From positions 1-64,000 of the forward strand of contig NZ_BJLQ01000018.1 of the NCBI RefSeq assembly GCF_006538725.1: DNA of 64,000 nucleotides, given 5' to 3'. Source of the stretch: Cellulomonas gelida (GTDB lineage: Bacteria; Actinomycetota; Actinomycetes; Actinomycetales; Cellulomonadaceae). The notes under the pieces are model-generated. The model worked only from the letters and a program-made list of their open reading frames with translations. It searched no databases and was not told the origin of the DNA. Positions 19,397 to 27,683 of the stretch are shown piece by piece. How positions within the stretch are numbered: position 1 is the stretch's first letter; every line of letters begins with the position of its first letter. A program made the position numbers and the translations under genes.

Positions 19397-21790
19397 GTGA
19401 CGATCGAAGAGCTCGAGTACGGCATGCCGTCCGACGCCGGATCCGGACGGCGCGAGTTCGACCGCACCCCTCCGCAGGACCTCGAGGCCGAGCGCTCGGT
19501 CCTCGGCGGCATGATGATCTCGAAGGACGCCATCGCCGACGTCATCGAGCAGATCCGCGGCACCGACTTCTACCGCCCCGCGCACGAGGTCGTCTACGAC
19601 GCGATCATCGACCTGTACGGCCGCGGCGAGCCCGCGGACGCGATCACCGTCGCCGACGAGCTGACCAAGCGCGGCGAGATCGGCCGCATCGGCGGTGCGC
19701 CCTACCTGCACACCCTCATCGCGTCCGTCCCCACGGCCGCGAACGCCGGGTACTACGCGCGGATCGTGCGCGAGCGCGCGATCCTGCGCAAGCTCGTCGA
19801 GGCCGGCACGCGCATCGTGCAGCTCGGCTACGGGACCGACGGCGGCGACGTCGACGAGCTCGTCAACAACGCGCAGGCCGAGGTCTACGCGGTCACCGAG
19901 CGACGCTCGTCCGAGGACTACCTGCCGCTGTCCGAGATCATCGGCGGGACCGTCGACGAGATCGAGGCCGCCGGTCACCGCGGCGAGGGCATGATCGGCG
20001 TCCCCACGGGCTTCTCCGACCTCGACCGCCTGACCAACGGCCTGCACCCCGGCCAGATGATCGTCGTCGCCGCCCGGCCGGCTATTGGAAAAAGTACGCT
20101 GGGAATTGACGTCGTCCGATCGGCCGCCATCAAGCACAACATGTCGGCTGTCGTGTTCTCGCTCGAGATGAGTCGCAACGAGATCGTCATGCGACTGCTG
20201 TCGGCCGAGGCGCGAGTGCACCTGCAGAAGCTGCGCACCGGTCAGATGGGCGAGGACGACTGGGCGAAGATCGCTCAGACGATGGGCAAGATCTCCGCGG
20301 CACCGCTCTTCATCGACGACTCGCCGAACATGTCGCTGATGGAGATCCGTGCCAAGTGCCGGCGCCTCAAGCAGCGGCACGACCTCAAGCTCGTCGTCAT
20401 CGACTACCTGCAGCTCATGACGTCCGGCAAGCGCGTCGAGTCGCGCCAGCAGGAGGTCTCCGAGTTCTCGCGTGCGCTCAAGCTCCTCGCCAAGGAGCTC
20501 GAGGTCCCCGTCATCGCGATCTCGCAGCTGAACCGTGGTCCGGAACAGCGCACGGACAAGAAGCCGCAGATGAGCGACCTTCGCGAGTCGGGATGCCTCA
20601 CGGAGGACACGCGCGTCCTGCGCGCGGACACCGGTGCCGAGACGACGCTCGGCGAGCTGTACGCGCTGCGCGCCACCGACGTGCCGGTGTGGGCGCTCGA
20701 CGATCGGCTGCAGTACGTCCGACGCCACCTGACCCACGTGTTCCCGACGGGCGTCAAGCCCACCTACCGGCTCCGCCTGGCCTCCGGCAAGGAGGTCACC
20801 GCGACGGCGAACCACCCGTTCCTGACGTACGAAGGTTGGACCCCACTCGGCGAGCTCGAGCCCGGCTCACGCATCGGCGTGCCGAGGCACGTCCCCGGCC
20901 CGGAGCAGACGGCTACGTGGCTGGACCGCGACGTGACGATGCTGGCGCGCATGATCGCCGGGCGCACCGCCCCGGGTGCCGCAGTCTGGGACGACGAGGT
21001 GTGGGAGCAGCTCGGCGAGTCGCTGCCGGCCTCGCTGTTCCACCTGCCCAAGCCGCAGATCGCGCTGTTCCTACGCACACTGCTGACCCAGAACGGCGCG
21101 GTGACGCTCGACGGCGGGACGGGCCTGGTGACCCTTCGGGCAACCGGTCGCCGCGTGCTCGACGGCGTGAGCCGCTTGCTGCTGCGGTTCGGTATCTCCA
21201 CGCGCATCCGCCGGTCCACCGACGGCATGGTGCTCGAGCTGGTGGAGAAGGACGACCTGCGGCGCCTCCTTCAGGAGGTCGGCATCGAGGGCCGTCACGC
21301 GGTCACCGCGGACGAGTTGCTCAGGCGGGTCCGGGAACGCGACGCCGATGCGTCGACCGAGCCGGTCCGCATGTGGGATGAGGTCCGCACGGTCCTGATG
21401 GCCGCGGCCGCTCGTTCCCAGGCCGAAGGACGGGCGCCGCTCGCGCAGGTCGTCGACGTGCTCGACCGCGCCGACCTGCAGGTTGACGCCGTCAACGACC
21501 TGCTGTGGGACGAGGTCGTCGCGATCGAGCCGATGGGGGATCAGCAGGTCTTCGACGCGACCGTCGTGGGGACCCATAACTTCATCGCCAACGGCATCGC
21601 CGTCCACAACAGCATCGAGCAGGACGCCGACATGGTGATCCTGCTCCACCGCGAGGACGCGTACGAGAAGGAATCACCGCGAGCGGGCGAGGCGGACCTG
21701 ATCGTCGCCAAGCACCGAAACGGCCCGACGGACACGATCACGGTCGCCTTCCAGGGCCACTTCAGCCGCTTCGTCGACATGCAGGCTTAA
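19397..21790 (+). CDS. dnaB: Replicative DNA helicase DnaB, interrupted by an intein
   Basis: 797 aa as translated. It unwinds DNA at the replication fork as a hexamer. Removing the 339-residue intein (400-738) leaves a normal 458-aa DnaB. The N-terminal domain ('DLEAERSVLGGMMIS') is followed by the RecA-like core with Walker A PAIGKST (229-234), Walker B 'LVVIDYLQLM' and the C-terminal 'IEQDADMVILLHRED'. It starts with GTG at 19397 without a good Shine-Dalgarno. The ten codons over Walker A (20081-20110) are strikingly AT-rich compared with the rest of the gene. The gene faces away from MATE and toward decayed DNA. Confidence 0.96.
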   Translation: MTIEELEYGMPSDAGSGRREFDRTPPQDLEAERSVLGGMMISKDAIADVIEQIRGTDFYRPAHEVVYDAIIDLYGRGEPADAITVADELTKRGEIGRIGGAPYLHTLIASVPTAANAGYYARIVRERAILRKLVEAGTRIVQLGYGTDGGDVDELVNNAQAEVYAVTERRSSEDYLPLSEIIGGTVDEIEAAGHRGEGMIGVPTGFSDLDRLTNGLHPGQMIVVAARPAIGKSTLGIDVVRSAAIKHNMSAVVFSLEMSRNEIVMRLLSAEARVHLQKLRTGQMGEDDWAKIAQTMGKISAAPLFIDDSPNMSLMEIRAKCRRLKQRHDLKLVVIDYLQLMTSGKRVESRQQEVSEFSRALKLLAKELEVPVIAISQLNRGPEQRTDKKPQMSDLRESGCLTEDTRVLRADTGAETTLGELYALRATDVPVWALDDRLQYVRRHLTHVFPTGVKPTYRLRLASGKEVTATANHPFLTYEGWTPLGELEPGSRIGVPRHVPGPEQTATWLDRDVTMLARMIAGRTAPGAAVWDDEVWEQLGESLPASLFHLPKPQIALFLRTLLTQNGAVTLDGGTGLVTLRATGRRVLDGVSRLLLRFGISTRIRRSTDGMVLELVEKDDLRRLLQEVGIEGRHAVTADELLRRVRERDADASTEPVRMWDEVRTVLMAAAARSQAEGRAPLAQVVDVLDRADLQVDAVNDLLWDEVVAIEPMGDQQVFDATVVGTHNFIANGIAVHNSIEQDADMVILLHREDAYEKESPRAGEADLIVAKHRNGPTDTITVAFQGHFSRFVDMQA
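20594..21610 (+). other. DnaB intein with degenerate LAGLIDADG region
   Basis: 339 residues inserted between 'SDLRESG' and 'SIEQDAD', the site also occupied in the cyanobacterial Ssp DnaB intein (recalled). Splicing motifs look intact: Cys1 (CLTEDTRVL), block B TATANHPF with His about 74, block F 'VVGTHNFIANG', terminal HN, and Ser as +1 extein residue. The central part has the size of a homing endonuclease domain, but the two LAGLIDADG-like helices read 'LARMIAGRTAPG' and 'FLRTLLTQNGAV', both lacking the catalytic acidic residue. It should splice but probably cannot home. Confidence 0.93.
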
Positions 21791-21984
21791 GCCGCCGCCG
21801 GTGTAGGTTCCGCGCAGCAGTTGCGGAGTCCATCTCCTGAATGCTGTGTCGTTGCGGCGTTCTGCGACTGATTGCGGCGCCGCGGTGTCGAGATGCGACG
21901 GCGACGTCGAATGTCCCGAGCATGCTGGCGTCCGCTGGCCCGGGGACTTGGAGGGCCGGCGGGGGTCGTGGCGTTGGCCTACTG

Positions 21985-22380
21985 GCGCGACCGCCGCGAG
22001 GTCGGCAGAGGTGAACCTCCACCTCACGGGCTGGCACGAAGCTCCTGCCGACGACGCCTGGGGGCGTTCGTGGATCGGCTGGCGGGCCGACTTCACCGAC
22101 ACCGAGCCGTGGGAGTTGAACCGCGGAACATGGCCGATCAGTGACGCCGCCGATCAGGAGCGCTACGCGACGATGTCGTACGAGGGCCTCGTCCGGCCTC
22201 GTGGGCCCCGAGCCCGCTGTACGAGCCGGACCGCACACAGCGGGCCGGGCGCCCAGCCTGGCACAGGTTCGCCGCGCAGGGCGGGACGTCGCCGACCGAC
22301 TACCTGACGCGGACCGATCACCCGATAGTTGGCGGCTCGTATGAATCGCATTTCGCCGCGTCGCCCTGTGGGCAGATCGT
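21985..22380 (+). pseudogene. Decayed gene fragment after dnaB
   Basis: Protein-like sequence appears in pieces. One frame gives '...WHEAPADDAWGRSWIGWRADF' up to 'AADQERYATMSYEGLV' (about 21990-22190); a shifted frame continues with 'SPLYEPDRTQRAGRPAWHRF' and 'TSPTDYLTRTDHP' (to about 22330). This is best read as one frameshifted remnant of an unknown gene. It lies between dnaB and truncated genes next to IS debris. Confidence 0.4.
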
Positions 22381-22965
22381 GAGCCCGGTCCTGAACGTCT
22401 TGGCGTAACGGAGCCAGCCTGCACGGTAAGTGACCCTGACGCCTGCGAGGGTTCCGATGCCGGACTGCGCGTCTGGAACCTTCACTCCGATGTACAACTC
22501 GAGCCCGATGTCGTCACCGGCGCGGATGGCCATTCCTTCGACTGGCTTGCCCGCGGCCCGCGGCCAGCCTGGCGCAACGTCGAACAGGTTCGAGCCGCGC
22601 TGCAACACGCGCTCGGGACCGATCGCGTCGATCGGGTCTGCGATCTGCAATGGGATCTCCCCGAAGAGCACCTCGATGTGCTCAACGGTGATGTCCTTGT
22701 CGCTTGGGTTGGTGAGGTCTTGCAGCCCGAAGGTTACCCACGTGTCGGCAGGGAAACCGTCGACGATCACGCCGGTGTTGTCGCTGCCCTCCAGCGGGCC
22801 ACCCGGGACGGTCCGGAATACAAGCCAAGCGGTCACCCCGACGATTGCGAGGATTGCGGACGCGGCAATCGAAATGCGGCGGCGCCGCTTCGGGGGCTCC
22901 TCGTGCGCGTCGATGCTACCTATCTGGGTGGTAGGCGTGCGGGATTCGTTCGGTTCGACCATCAT
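22318..22965 (-). CDS. Hypothetical membrane-anchored protein
   Basis: 215 aa, not recognised. A cytosolic Pro/Arg-rich N-terminus (to about residue 30) is followed by one membrane helix (about 32-50) and an extracytoplasmic domain with a predicted beta-rich character ('VDGFPADTWVTFGLQDLTNPSDKD'). Two Cys near the C-terminus (CPQGDAAKC) may form a disulfide. It begins with ATGATG, whose internal TGA is the stop of the upstream frame, so the two were translationally coupled. Its 3' end overlaps the decayed plus-strand remnant. Confidence 0.6.
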   Translation of the reverse strand: MMVEPNESRTPTTQIGSIDAHEEPPKRRRRISIAASAILAIVGVTAWLVFRTVPGGPLEGSDNTGVIVDGFPADTWVTFGLQDLTNPSDKDITVEHIEVLFGEIPLQIADPIDAIGPERVLQRGSNLFDVAPGWPRAAGKPVEGMAIRAGDDIGLELYIGVKVPDAQSGIGTLAGVRVTYRAGWLRYAKTFRTGLTICPQGDAAKCDSYEPPTIG

Positions 22966-23165
22966 GCCGGTCCAGTGTCCGCCGGCGGCTTGCCTTCGAT
23001 CGCGATGTCCGCGACTGAAGGCTTGCCGTTGTTTCCGCAGTAGCTCACCTTCGCCGTCGCACTGGGAGAGGCCTTGTAGTAGGTGATGCGGCCCGAAGCT
23101 CCCCTGTCAGTGCGCGTCGAGTCAAGATGCCTGCGTGTGCAAAGTAGCGGTTCTCCCGGCCGCGC
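22962..23165 (-). pseudogene. 3' remnant of a hypothetical gene cut by IS debris
   Basis: The frame ending at 22962 encodes a plausible C-terminus ('GRITYYKASPSATAKVSYCG' then 'KPSVADIAIEGKPPADTGPA') that stops inside the ATGATG of the next gene. Upstream, the frame runs into the IS3 remnant near 23170-23200 and no start is left. The protein was probably the partner of the membrane-anchored protein downstream. Family unknown. Confidence 0.4.
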
Positions 23166-23200
23166 GTGGGTGGTTTCGCAAGGGAAGTCTGAACCCGGCT

Positions 23201-23446
23201 TCAGTGGGGGCCCGCAAGTGACGCGTCGACGGTTGTCGGTGCGTCGTTCTGACGGTAGTAGTTGTCTTCGTGCTCGGTGGGTGGGATCAGCCCGATCTTG
23301 CCGTGCAGGCGCCGGTGGCTGAACCAGTCGACGTACTCCGCGACGGCGATCTCGAGGCCGTCGACGCTTCTCCACGGACCCTTGCTGCGGACGAGCTCGG
23401 CCTTGAACAGGGAGTTGAACGCCTCAGCGAGGGCGTTGATGCTCCT
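23201..23446 (-). pseudogene. IS3-family transposase (OrfB) C-terminal remnant
   Basis: About 80 residues match the end of IS3-type OrfB integrases: 'NALAEAFNSLFKAELV', 'IAVAEYVDWFSHRRLHG' and 'PPTEHEDNYYRQ'. The last Glu of the DDE core region and the C-terminus remain; the N-terminal two-thirds are gone, replaced by IS110 sequence at about 23450. Confidence 0.85.
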
Positions 23447-23453
23447 CCGTCTG

Positions 23454-23790
23454 TCAAGCGGCTTGCGCTGCACCCGTCGCTACGACGCGGAGGGGTCGCA
23501 TCGCGGCCCAGAGCGCGGGGGCGAGGTGACGTCTGAGGCAGCGGATGATCTCGGACTTGGTCTTGCCCTCGGTCATGCGGCGGGTGACGTAGGACCCGGT
23601 CGGTTCGTGGTGCTGCATCCGTACGATCACGACCAGGTAGAGGGCTGCGTTGGCCTGTCGGTGACCGCCGCGGTTGAGTCGGTGGCGGGTGGTCGTCCCC
23701 GAGGAAGCTGGGATCGGGGCGACCCCGCAGAGCCTGGCGAACGCCGGCTCGGACCGGACCCGTCGAGGATCTGAGCCACCCCCTGCGCGA
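23454..23790 (-). pseudogene. IS110-family transposase C-terminal remnant
   Basis: About 105 residues match the C-terminal Tnp_IS110 domain ('RSEPAFARLCGVAPIPASSG', 'HRLNRGGHRQANAALY', 'GKTKSEIIRCLRRHLA'), containing the conserved CG and SSG residues of the serine-containing domain. The N-terminal RuvC-like DEDD domain is missing. It directly abuts the IS3 remnant on the same strand. Confidence 0.82.
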
Positions 23791-23865
23791 CCTGGTGTGG
23801 GCTGTCGGGATCTCCCGGGCTGACGTCTCAGTCCAGGCGCGAGCGACCGAGCTCGACTGCGCCTG

Positions 23866-23884
23866 AGTAGCACACGGTGCTACT
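23866..23884. promoter_or_regulatory. Palindromic operator of the toxin-antitoxin pair
   Basis: Perfect inverted repeat AGTAGCAC-3 nt-GTGCTACT ending 8 bp before the antitoxin ATG. Antitoxins of the Phd family usually bind such sites to autoregulate, alone or with toxin. Confidence 0.6.
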
Positions 23885-23892
23885 TTGGGTGG

Positions 23893-24156
23893 ATGACGAC
23901 CGTGGGGGTTCGGGAGCTCAGGCAGGATGCGTCAGGAGTTCTGCGTCGCGTCGAGGAGGGTGAGCGCGTCGTCGTGACTGTTCACGGACGGCCGGTCGCG
24001 GACCTCGTGCCCCACTTCGAGACCCGACCGACCTGGCGTCCGGTCACGGACTTGGCGGCACTCTTCCCCGGGGTGGATGACCCGCACTGGGACCAGGACA
24101 TGTCGCTGGTCGACGGCGCGCCGACCGACCCGTTCGAGCGGGACGCTCACCTGTGA
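23893..24156 (+). CDS. Type II antitoxin, Phd/YefM family
   Basis: 87 aa. The N-terminal Phd/YefM fold ('VGVRELRQDASGVLRRVEEGERVVVTVHGRPVADLVP' in outline) binds DNA and the acidic C-terminus ('DDPHWDQDMSLVDG') would wrap around the toxin. It overlaps the PIN toxin gene by 4 bp (GTGA), the usual antitoxin-first order. Together they would make a stabilising module next to transposon debris. Confidence 0.88.
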   Translation: MTTVGVRELRQDASGVLRRVEEGERVVVTVHGRPVADLVPHFETRPTWRPVTDLAALFPGVDDPHWDQDMSLVDGAPTDPFERDAHL

Positions 24157-24536
24157 GGCTCATCCTCGACACGAACGTCCTGATCGACGGGCTGGTGCCT
24201 ACCGATACGGGCGACGAAGCCGCGATCAGCATGGCGACGCTGGCCGAGCTGCGCTTCGGAGTCCTGATCGCGCGGACACCCGAGAGCAGGGCGGCGCGGA
24301 TGCGGGTGCTGTCGAGTGCAGAGGGCGCGCTCGCCGCCCTGCCGATCGATGACTCGGTCGCGTCGTCGTACGCGCTGCTGGCGACGAAGACCGTCGCGGC
24401 CGGACGGCAGCCGCGGGCCCGCGCGTTCGACCTGCTGATCGCAGCGACCGCCCACGCACACGGCGCGGTGCTGGTCACACGGGACGTCGGCGACTTCGCG
24501 GGGCTCGACGACGTCCTCGAGGTTCGCGCGCCCTGA
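24153..24536 (+). CDS. VapC-like PIN-domain toxin ribonuclease
   Basis: 127 aa. Acidic catalytic residues of the PIN fold are present: Asp6 in 'LILDTNVLID', Glu33 in 'MATLAELRFG', Asp92 in 'RAFDLLIAATA' and Asp in 'VTRDVGDF'. It is expected to cleave specific RNAs, often tRNA or rRNA, when not bound by antitoxin. The start is a GTG overlapping the antitoxin stop. All active-site residues are intact, so the toxin is probably functional. Confidence 0.88.
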   Translation: MRLILDTNVLIDGLVPTDTGDEAAISMATLAELRFGVLIARTPESRAARMRVLSSAEGALAALPIDDSVASSYALLATKTVAAGRQPRARAFDLLIAATAHAHGAVLVTRDVGDFAGLDDVLEVRAP

Positions 24537-24808
24537 CCGGTCGGGCCACCGGCTTGCGCCCGCCTGCCCGAGGCAGCTGGCCCGTCGGGGGCGCAGCGCG
24601 TCTCTGGTACCACGGATGGCCGCGTGTGCCGGTGTCGGCTCGCATGCTCCGGTAGGTCGGCTCGAGCCGTCCGGTCCGTGCTGAGTCGACGTCATCGCGC
24701 CATCGTCACCCGCAGCGGGCGTCGTCGCGCGGCAGGCGGCGACCCGTCCTGCTCGCCGAACCAGACGCGGGGCTGCGACGCGGCCGGGCTCGACGTACGG
24801 TCGAGGAC

Positions 24809-25306
24809 GTGCCCCGTCCTGTCCCGATCCGTCCCGCGCCTGGGCAGGAGTCGGTGTGGGACTACCCGCGCCCCCCGCGCGTCGAGCCGTGCACGGCCGA
24901 GCTCGTGATCGTGCTCGGTGGTGAGGTGGTGGCGCGGACGTCGTCGAGCGGGCGGGTGCTGGAGACGAGCCACCCCCCGACGTACTACCTGCCCCGGTCG
25001 GCGTTCGTCGCCGGGTCGCTGCGCGCCGTCCCCGGAGCGTCCTGGTGCGAGTGGAAGGGGCAGGCCGCGTACGTCGACGTCGTGGGCGGGGGGTTGGTGG
25101 CGCCCCGTGCTGGGTGGACGTACCCGGACCCGGCGGCTGGTTACGAGGTGCTCGCCGGCTCGATCGCCGTGATGCCGGGCGCCATGGACCGCTGCACGGT
25201 CGACGGCGAGGTCGTCCAGGCCCAGGAGGGCGGCTTCTACGGCGGCTGGATCACCTCGCACGTCGTCGGACCGTTCAAGGGCGGTCCGGGCACCCAGAAC
25301 TGGTGA
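24809..25306 (+). CDS. DUF427 domain protein
   Basis: 165 aa matching the small beta-sandwich DUF427 family ('VWDYPRPPRVEPC', 'TYYLPRSAFVAGSLR', 'CEWKGQAAYVDVVG', 'YPDPAAGYEVLAG'). Biochemical role unknown. The GTG at 24809 is the likely start. The 272 bp before it hold nothing I can support as a gene. Confidence 0.78.
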   Translation: MPRPVPIRPAPGQESVWDYPRPPRVEPCTAELVIVLGGEVVARTSSSGRVLETSHPPTYYLPRSAFVAGSLRAVPGASWCEWKGQAAYVDVVGGGLVAPRAGWTYPDPAAGYEVLAGSIAVMPGAMDRCTVDGEVVQAQEGGFYGGWITSHVVGPFKGGPGTQNW

Positions 25307-25357
25307 CCGCCGGACGCCAGGTCTGGACGACCGTCGTCCGGCACTCCTTGCCATGCC

Positions 25358-26290
25358 GTGCCCGGGGACGGGACGATCACGTCCGTCGAGCGCATCGGCG
25401 CTGGCGAGCACGGGGATCGAGCCCCGGCGGGCGGGGGCGGAGCTGCGGTGGGCACGAGGCCGGGCGGCACATCGAGGGTCACCGATTCCGTGCGCGAGCG
25501 CGCCCGGAGGTCGCTCGGGCCGGCAGTGTGGCGGTTGCGTCGGGAGTGGCAGTGGCGGCAGGCCGGCGTGCAGGCGCGGCTGGACCGTGTGGCCGTGGAC
25601 GGCTTCGAGCACGAGGTCGCGGCCCACCGCACACCGATCTTCCGCGAGCTGGCCGGGGTGGACCGCCGCCTGCAGGAGAACAAGGCGGTGAACCTGGCGA
25701 TCGCGGCCGGGCGGTTGGACGGCAGTGCGCTACGGCCCGGGCAGAGGATGTCGTTCTGGCGGGTGGTCGGGCGACCGAGCTATCGGCGCGGGTTCACCGA
25801 CGGCTTGGTCCTGCGGCAGGGCGAGGTCGACGAGGGCGTCGGCGGTGGGCTGTGCCAGATGACCAACCTCCTGTACTGGATGACCGTGCACTCACCGCTG
25901 ACCGTGGTCGAGCGCTGGCGGCACACCTATGACGTCTTCCCGGACACCGGCCGCACGCAGCCGTTCGGCAGCGGCGCGACGTGCTCGTGGCCCGTGCTCG
26001 ACCTGCAGATCGAGAACCGCACGTCCGCGACGTTCCGGCTCTCGCTGACGGTCGGGCAGACGCACCTCGTCGGGGCGTGGACCAGCGACCAGGCACCGTT
26101 GCACACCTACGAGGTGTATGAAGCCGCGCACGAGATGAGGAACGACCTGCCCGGCGTCTTCACGCGTCACAACGTGCTGCGCCGACGGGTGCTCGACGGG
26201 GCCGGGAACGAGGTGGACGACGAGCTCCTCGCGGTCAACCAGGGCAGGCTCATGTACCAGCCGTTCCTGGGGGCCGGCGGCGCCGGCTAG
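25358..26290 (+). CDS. VanW-family protein
   Basis: 310 aa. The VanW core (about 110-230) is clear: 'FSFWRVVGRPSYRRGF'-like segment, 'EGVGGGLCQMTNLLYWM' and 'HSPLTVVERWRHTYDVFPD'. VanW accompanies vancomycin-resistance genes in some Gram-positives but is widespread and of unknown biochemical function; no vanHAX genes are here. The N-terminal 45 residues look poorly conserved, so the true start may be an internal GTG downstream of 25358. Confidence 0.75.
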   Translation: MPGDGTITSVERIGAGEHGDRAPAGGGGAAVGTRPGGTSRVTDSVRERARRSLGPAVWRLRREWQWRQAGVQARLDRVAVDGFEHEVAAHRTPIFRELAGVDRRLQENKAVNLAIAAGRLDGSALRPGQRMSFWRVVGRPSYRRGFTDGLVLRQGEVDEGVGGGLCQMTNLLYWMTVHSPLTVVERWRHTYDVFPDTGRTQPFGSGATCSWPVLDLQIENRTSATFRLSLTVGQTHLVGAWTSDQAPLHTYEVYEAAHEMRNDLPGVFTRHNVLRRRVLDGAGNEVDDELLAVNQGRLMYQPFLGAGGAG

Positions 26291-26397
26291 GCGCGTCTCC
26301 CGGTGCCGAACGTCATCCGGGGCCGAGGGCGCACCCAAGCGTTGAGCGGGACACTAATGCCTGGTCAGGCCCGGTGCCGGGTCGCCAGACTCGGCGC

Positions 26398-27525
26398 GTG
26401 ACCGACCGAAGCTGGCGCGTCGTGCGCGCTCCCGAACCACCCGCCGACCTCGACCACCCCGACGCGTGGGCGCTGCACGCGTTCAGCGACGTCGAGCGCG
26501 AGCGCGAGGCCGCCGTGTGGGGCTGGACCGACCAGTGGGCTCCGCCGTGGGTCATGCACGGCGTCGTCCGTCACCAGGAGTACGACCGCAAGCAGATGCT
26601 CCTGGTGGTGCGCGCCTCGCACCCGCAGGACGTCCCGCCGCAGCCCGCTGACGTCGTCGGGGTCGCGCTCGTCGTCGTCGGCCGCGAGGCCAACACGCAC
26701 CTGCTCTGGGCCGGACCGCTGGCCGTGCGTCCCGCGCACGCTCACGACGGCGTTCTCGACGTGCTGCTCGCGGGGATCGAGGAGGAGGCCGCGGCGCTCG
26801 GTTGTACGACCGTCGTCTACACGGCACCGCACGCCCCGGAGCCGCCCGCGGGGCCGGGAGCGCTCGAACCCCGCACGGGTGCCGGCCGCGTGCCGGTCGA
26901 CTCGCCCGAGGCGGTCGTCTCGCTCGAGCGCGGCTACGCGCTCGAGCAGGTCGGTCGCCACTCCACGCTGTACCTGCCGGTTCCGTCGCCGGTGCTCGAC
27001 CGCCTCGGCGACGATGCCGCCGCCGCGGCCGGTGACACCTACCGGATCGTCACGTGGCGCGACGAGATCCCCGAGGACCGCCTCGACGACCTCGCGCGGC
27101 TGTGGACCCGGATGAGCACGGACGTGCCGCTCGGCGAGGTCGACTACGACGAGGACTCGTGGGACGCCGACCGCGTGCGTAGCCACCTCGCGGACCTCGC
27201 GGGCCGGCAGCAGCATGTGCTGGTCGCGGTGGCCGAGCACGTCGCGTCGGGCGAGCTCGTCGCGTTCACGGTGCTCCAGGTGCCCTTCCCCGAGGTCCCG
27301 TTCGGGTTCCAGGAGGACACGCTCGTGCTGCGCGAGCACCGCGGGCACCGCCTCGGGATGCTCGTCAAGGTCGCGAACCTGCGTGCGCTCGCCGCGTGGC
27401 GGCCGGGCGTCGAGCGGATCCACACGTGGAACGCGCAGGAGAACGCCCACATGCTCGCGATCAACGTCGCGCTCGGCTTCGTGGCGGACGGTGTCGCGGC
27501 GGTCTGGCAGAAGCACCTGGCGTGA
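26398..27525 (+). CDS. GNAT-family N-acetyltransferase (two-domain)
   Basis: 375 aa. The C-terminal half shows the acetyl-CoA-binding GNAT region 'LVLREHRGHRLGMLVKVANL' followed by 'TWNAQENAHMLAINVALGF'; the N-terminal half looks like a second GNAT-like fold. Similar tandem-GNAT actinobacterial proteins are common, with unknown acceptors. The GTG at 26398 is preferred over 26374 because coding character begins there. It is convergent with the GH62 gene. Confidence 0.75.
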   Translation: MTDRSWRVVRAPEPPADLDHPDAWALHAFSDVEREREAAVWGWTDQWAPPWVMHGVVRHQEYDRKQMLLVVRASHPQDVPPQPADVVGVALVVVGREANTHLLWAGPLAVRPAHAHDGVLDVLLAGIEEEAAALGCTTVVYTAPHAPEPPAGPGALEPRTGAGRVPVDSPEAVVSLERGYALEQVGRHSTLYLPVPSPVLDRLGDDAAAAAGDTYRIVTWRDEIPEDRLDDLARLWTRMSTDVPLGEVDYDEDSWDADRVRSHLADLAGRQQHVLVAVAEHVASGELVAFTVLQVPFPEVPFGFQEDTLVLREHRGHRLGMLVKVANLRALAAWRPGVERIHTWNAQENAHMLAINVALGFVADGVAAVWQKHLA

Positions 27526-27615
27526 TCGCACCTGCTGAAGGTCGCGGAAGCGGCCGCAGCGGACACGGCCGCGGCACAGGACCTGCTCGACGCACTTCGC
27601 CGGCGGCGCCGGAGG

Positions 27616-27648
27616 GGGGGTGGGCTCGGATGAACCGGGCCCACCCCC
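27616..27648. terminator. Bidirectional hairpin between the GNAT and GH62 genes
   Basis: GGGGGTGGGC pairs with GCCCACCCCC, extended by four more pairs (one G-T), with a 5-nt loop. It lies between the ends of two convergent genes and can serve both. Confidence 0.65.
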
Positions 27649-27683
27649 TGGCTCCCACGCTCGTGGGTGTCGTGCGCCGCTCG

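Noticed and set aside
23775..23868. C-terminus of a plus-strand gene reading 'HPLRDLVWAVGISRADVSVQ' before the antitoxin
   Set aside because: It opens without a start inside the IS110 remnant and has no recognisable family; may be chance or a trace of a gene cut by the IS.
24537..24808. Short ORFs between the PIN toxin and DUF427 genes
   Set aside because: All are overlapping Arg/Ala-rich frames with no ribosome-binding site or similarity to known families.
25358..26290. Vancomycin-resistance locus
   Set aside because: VanW alone is not diagnostic; vanH, vanA and vanX are absent.
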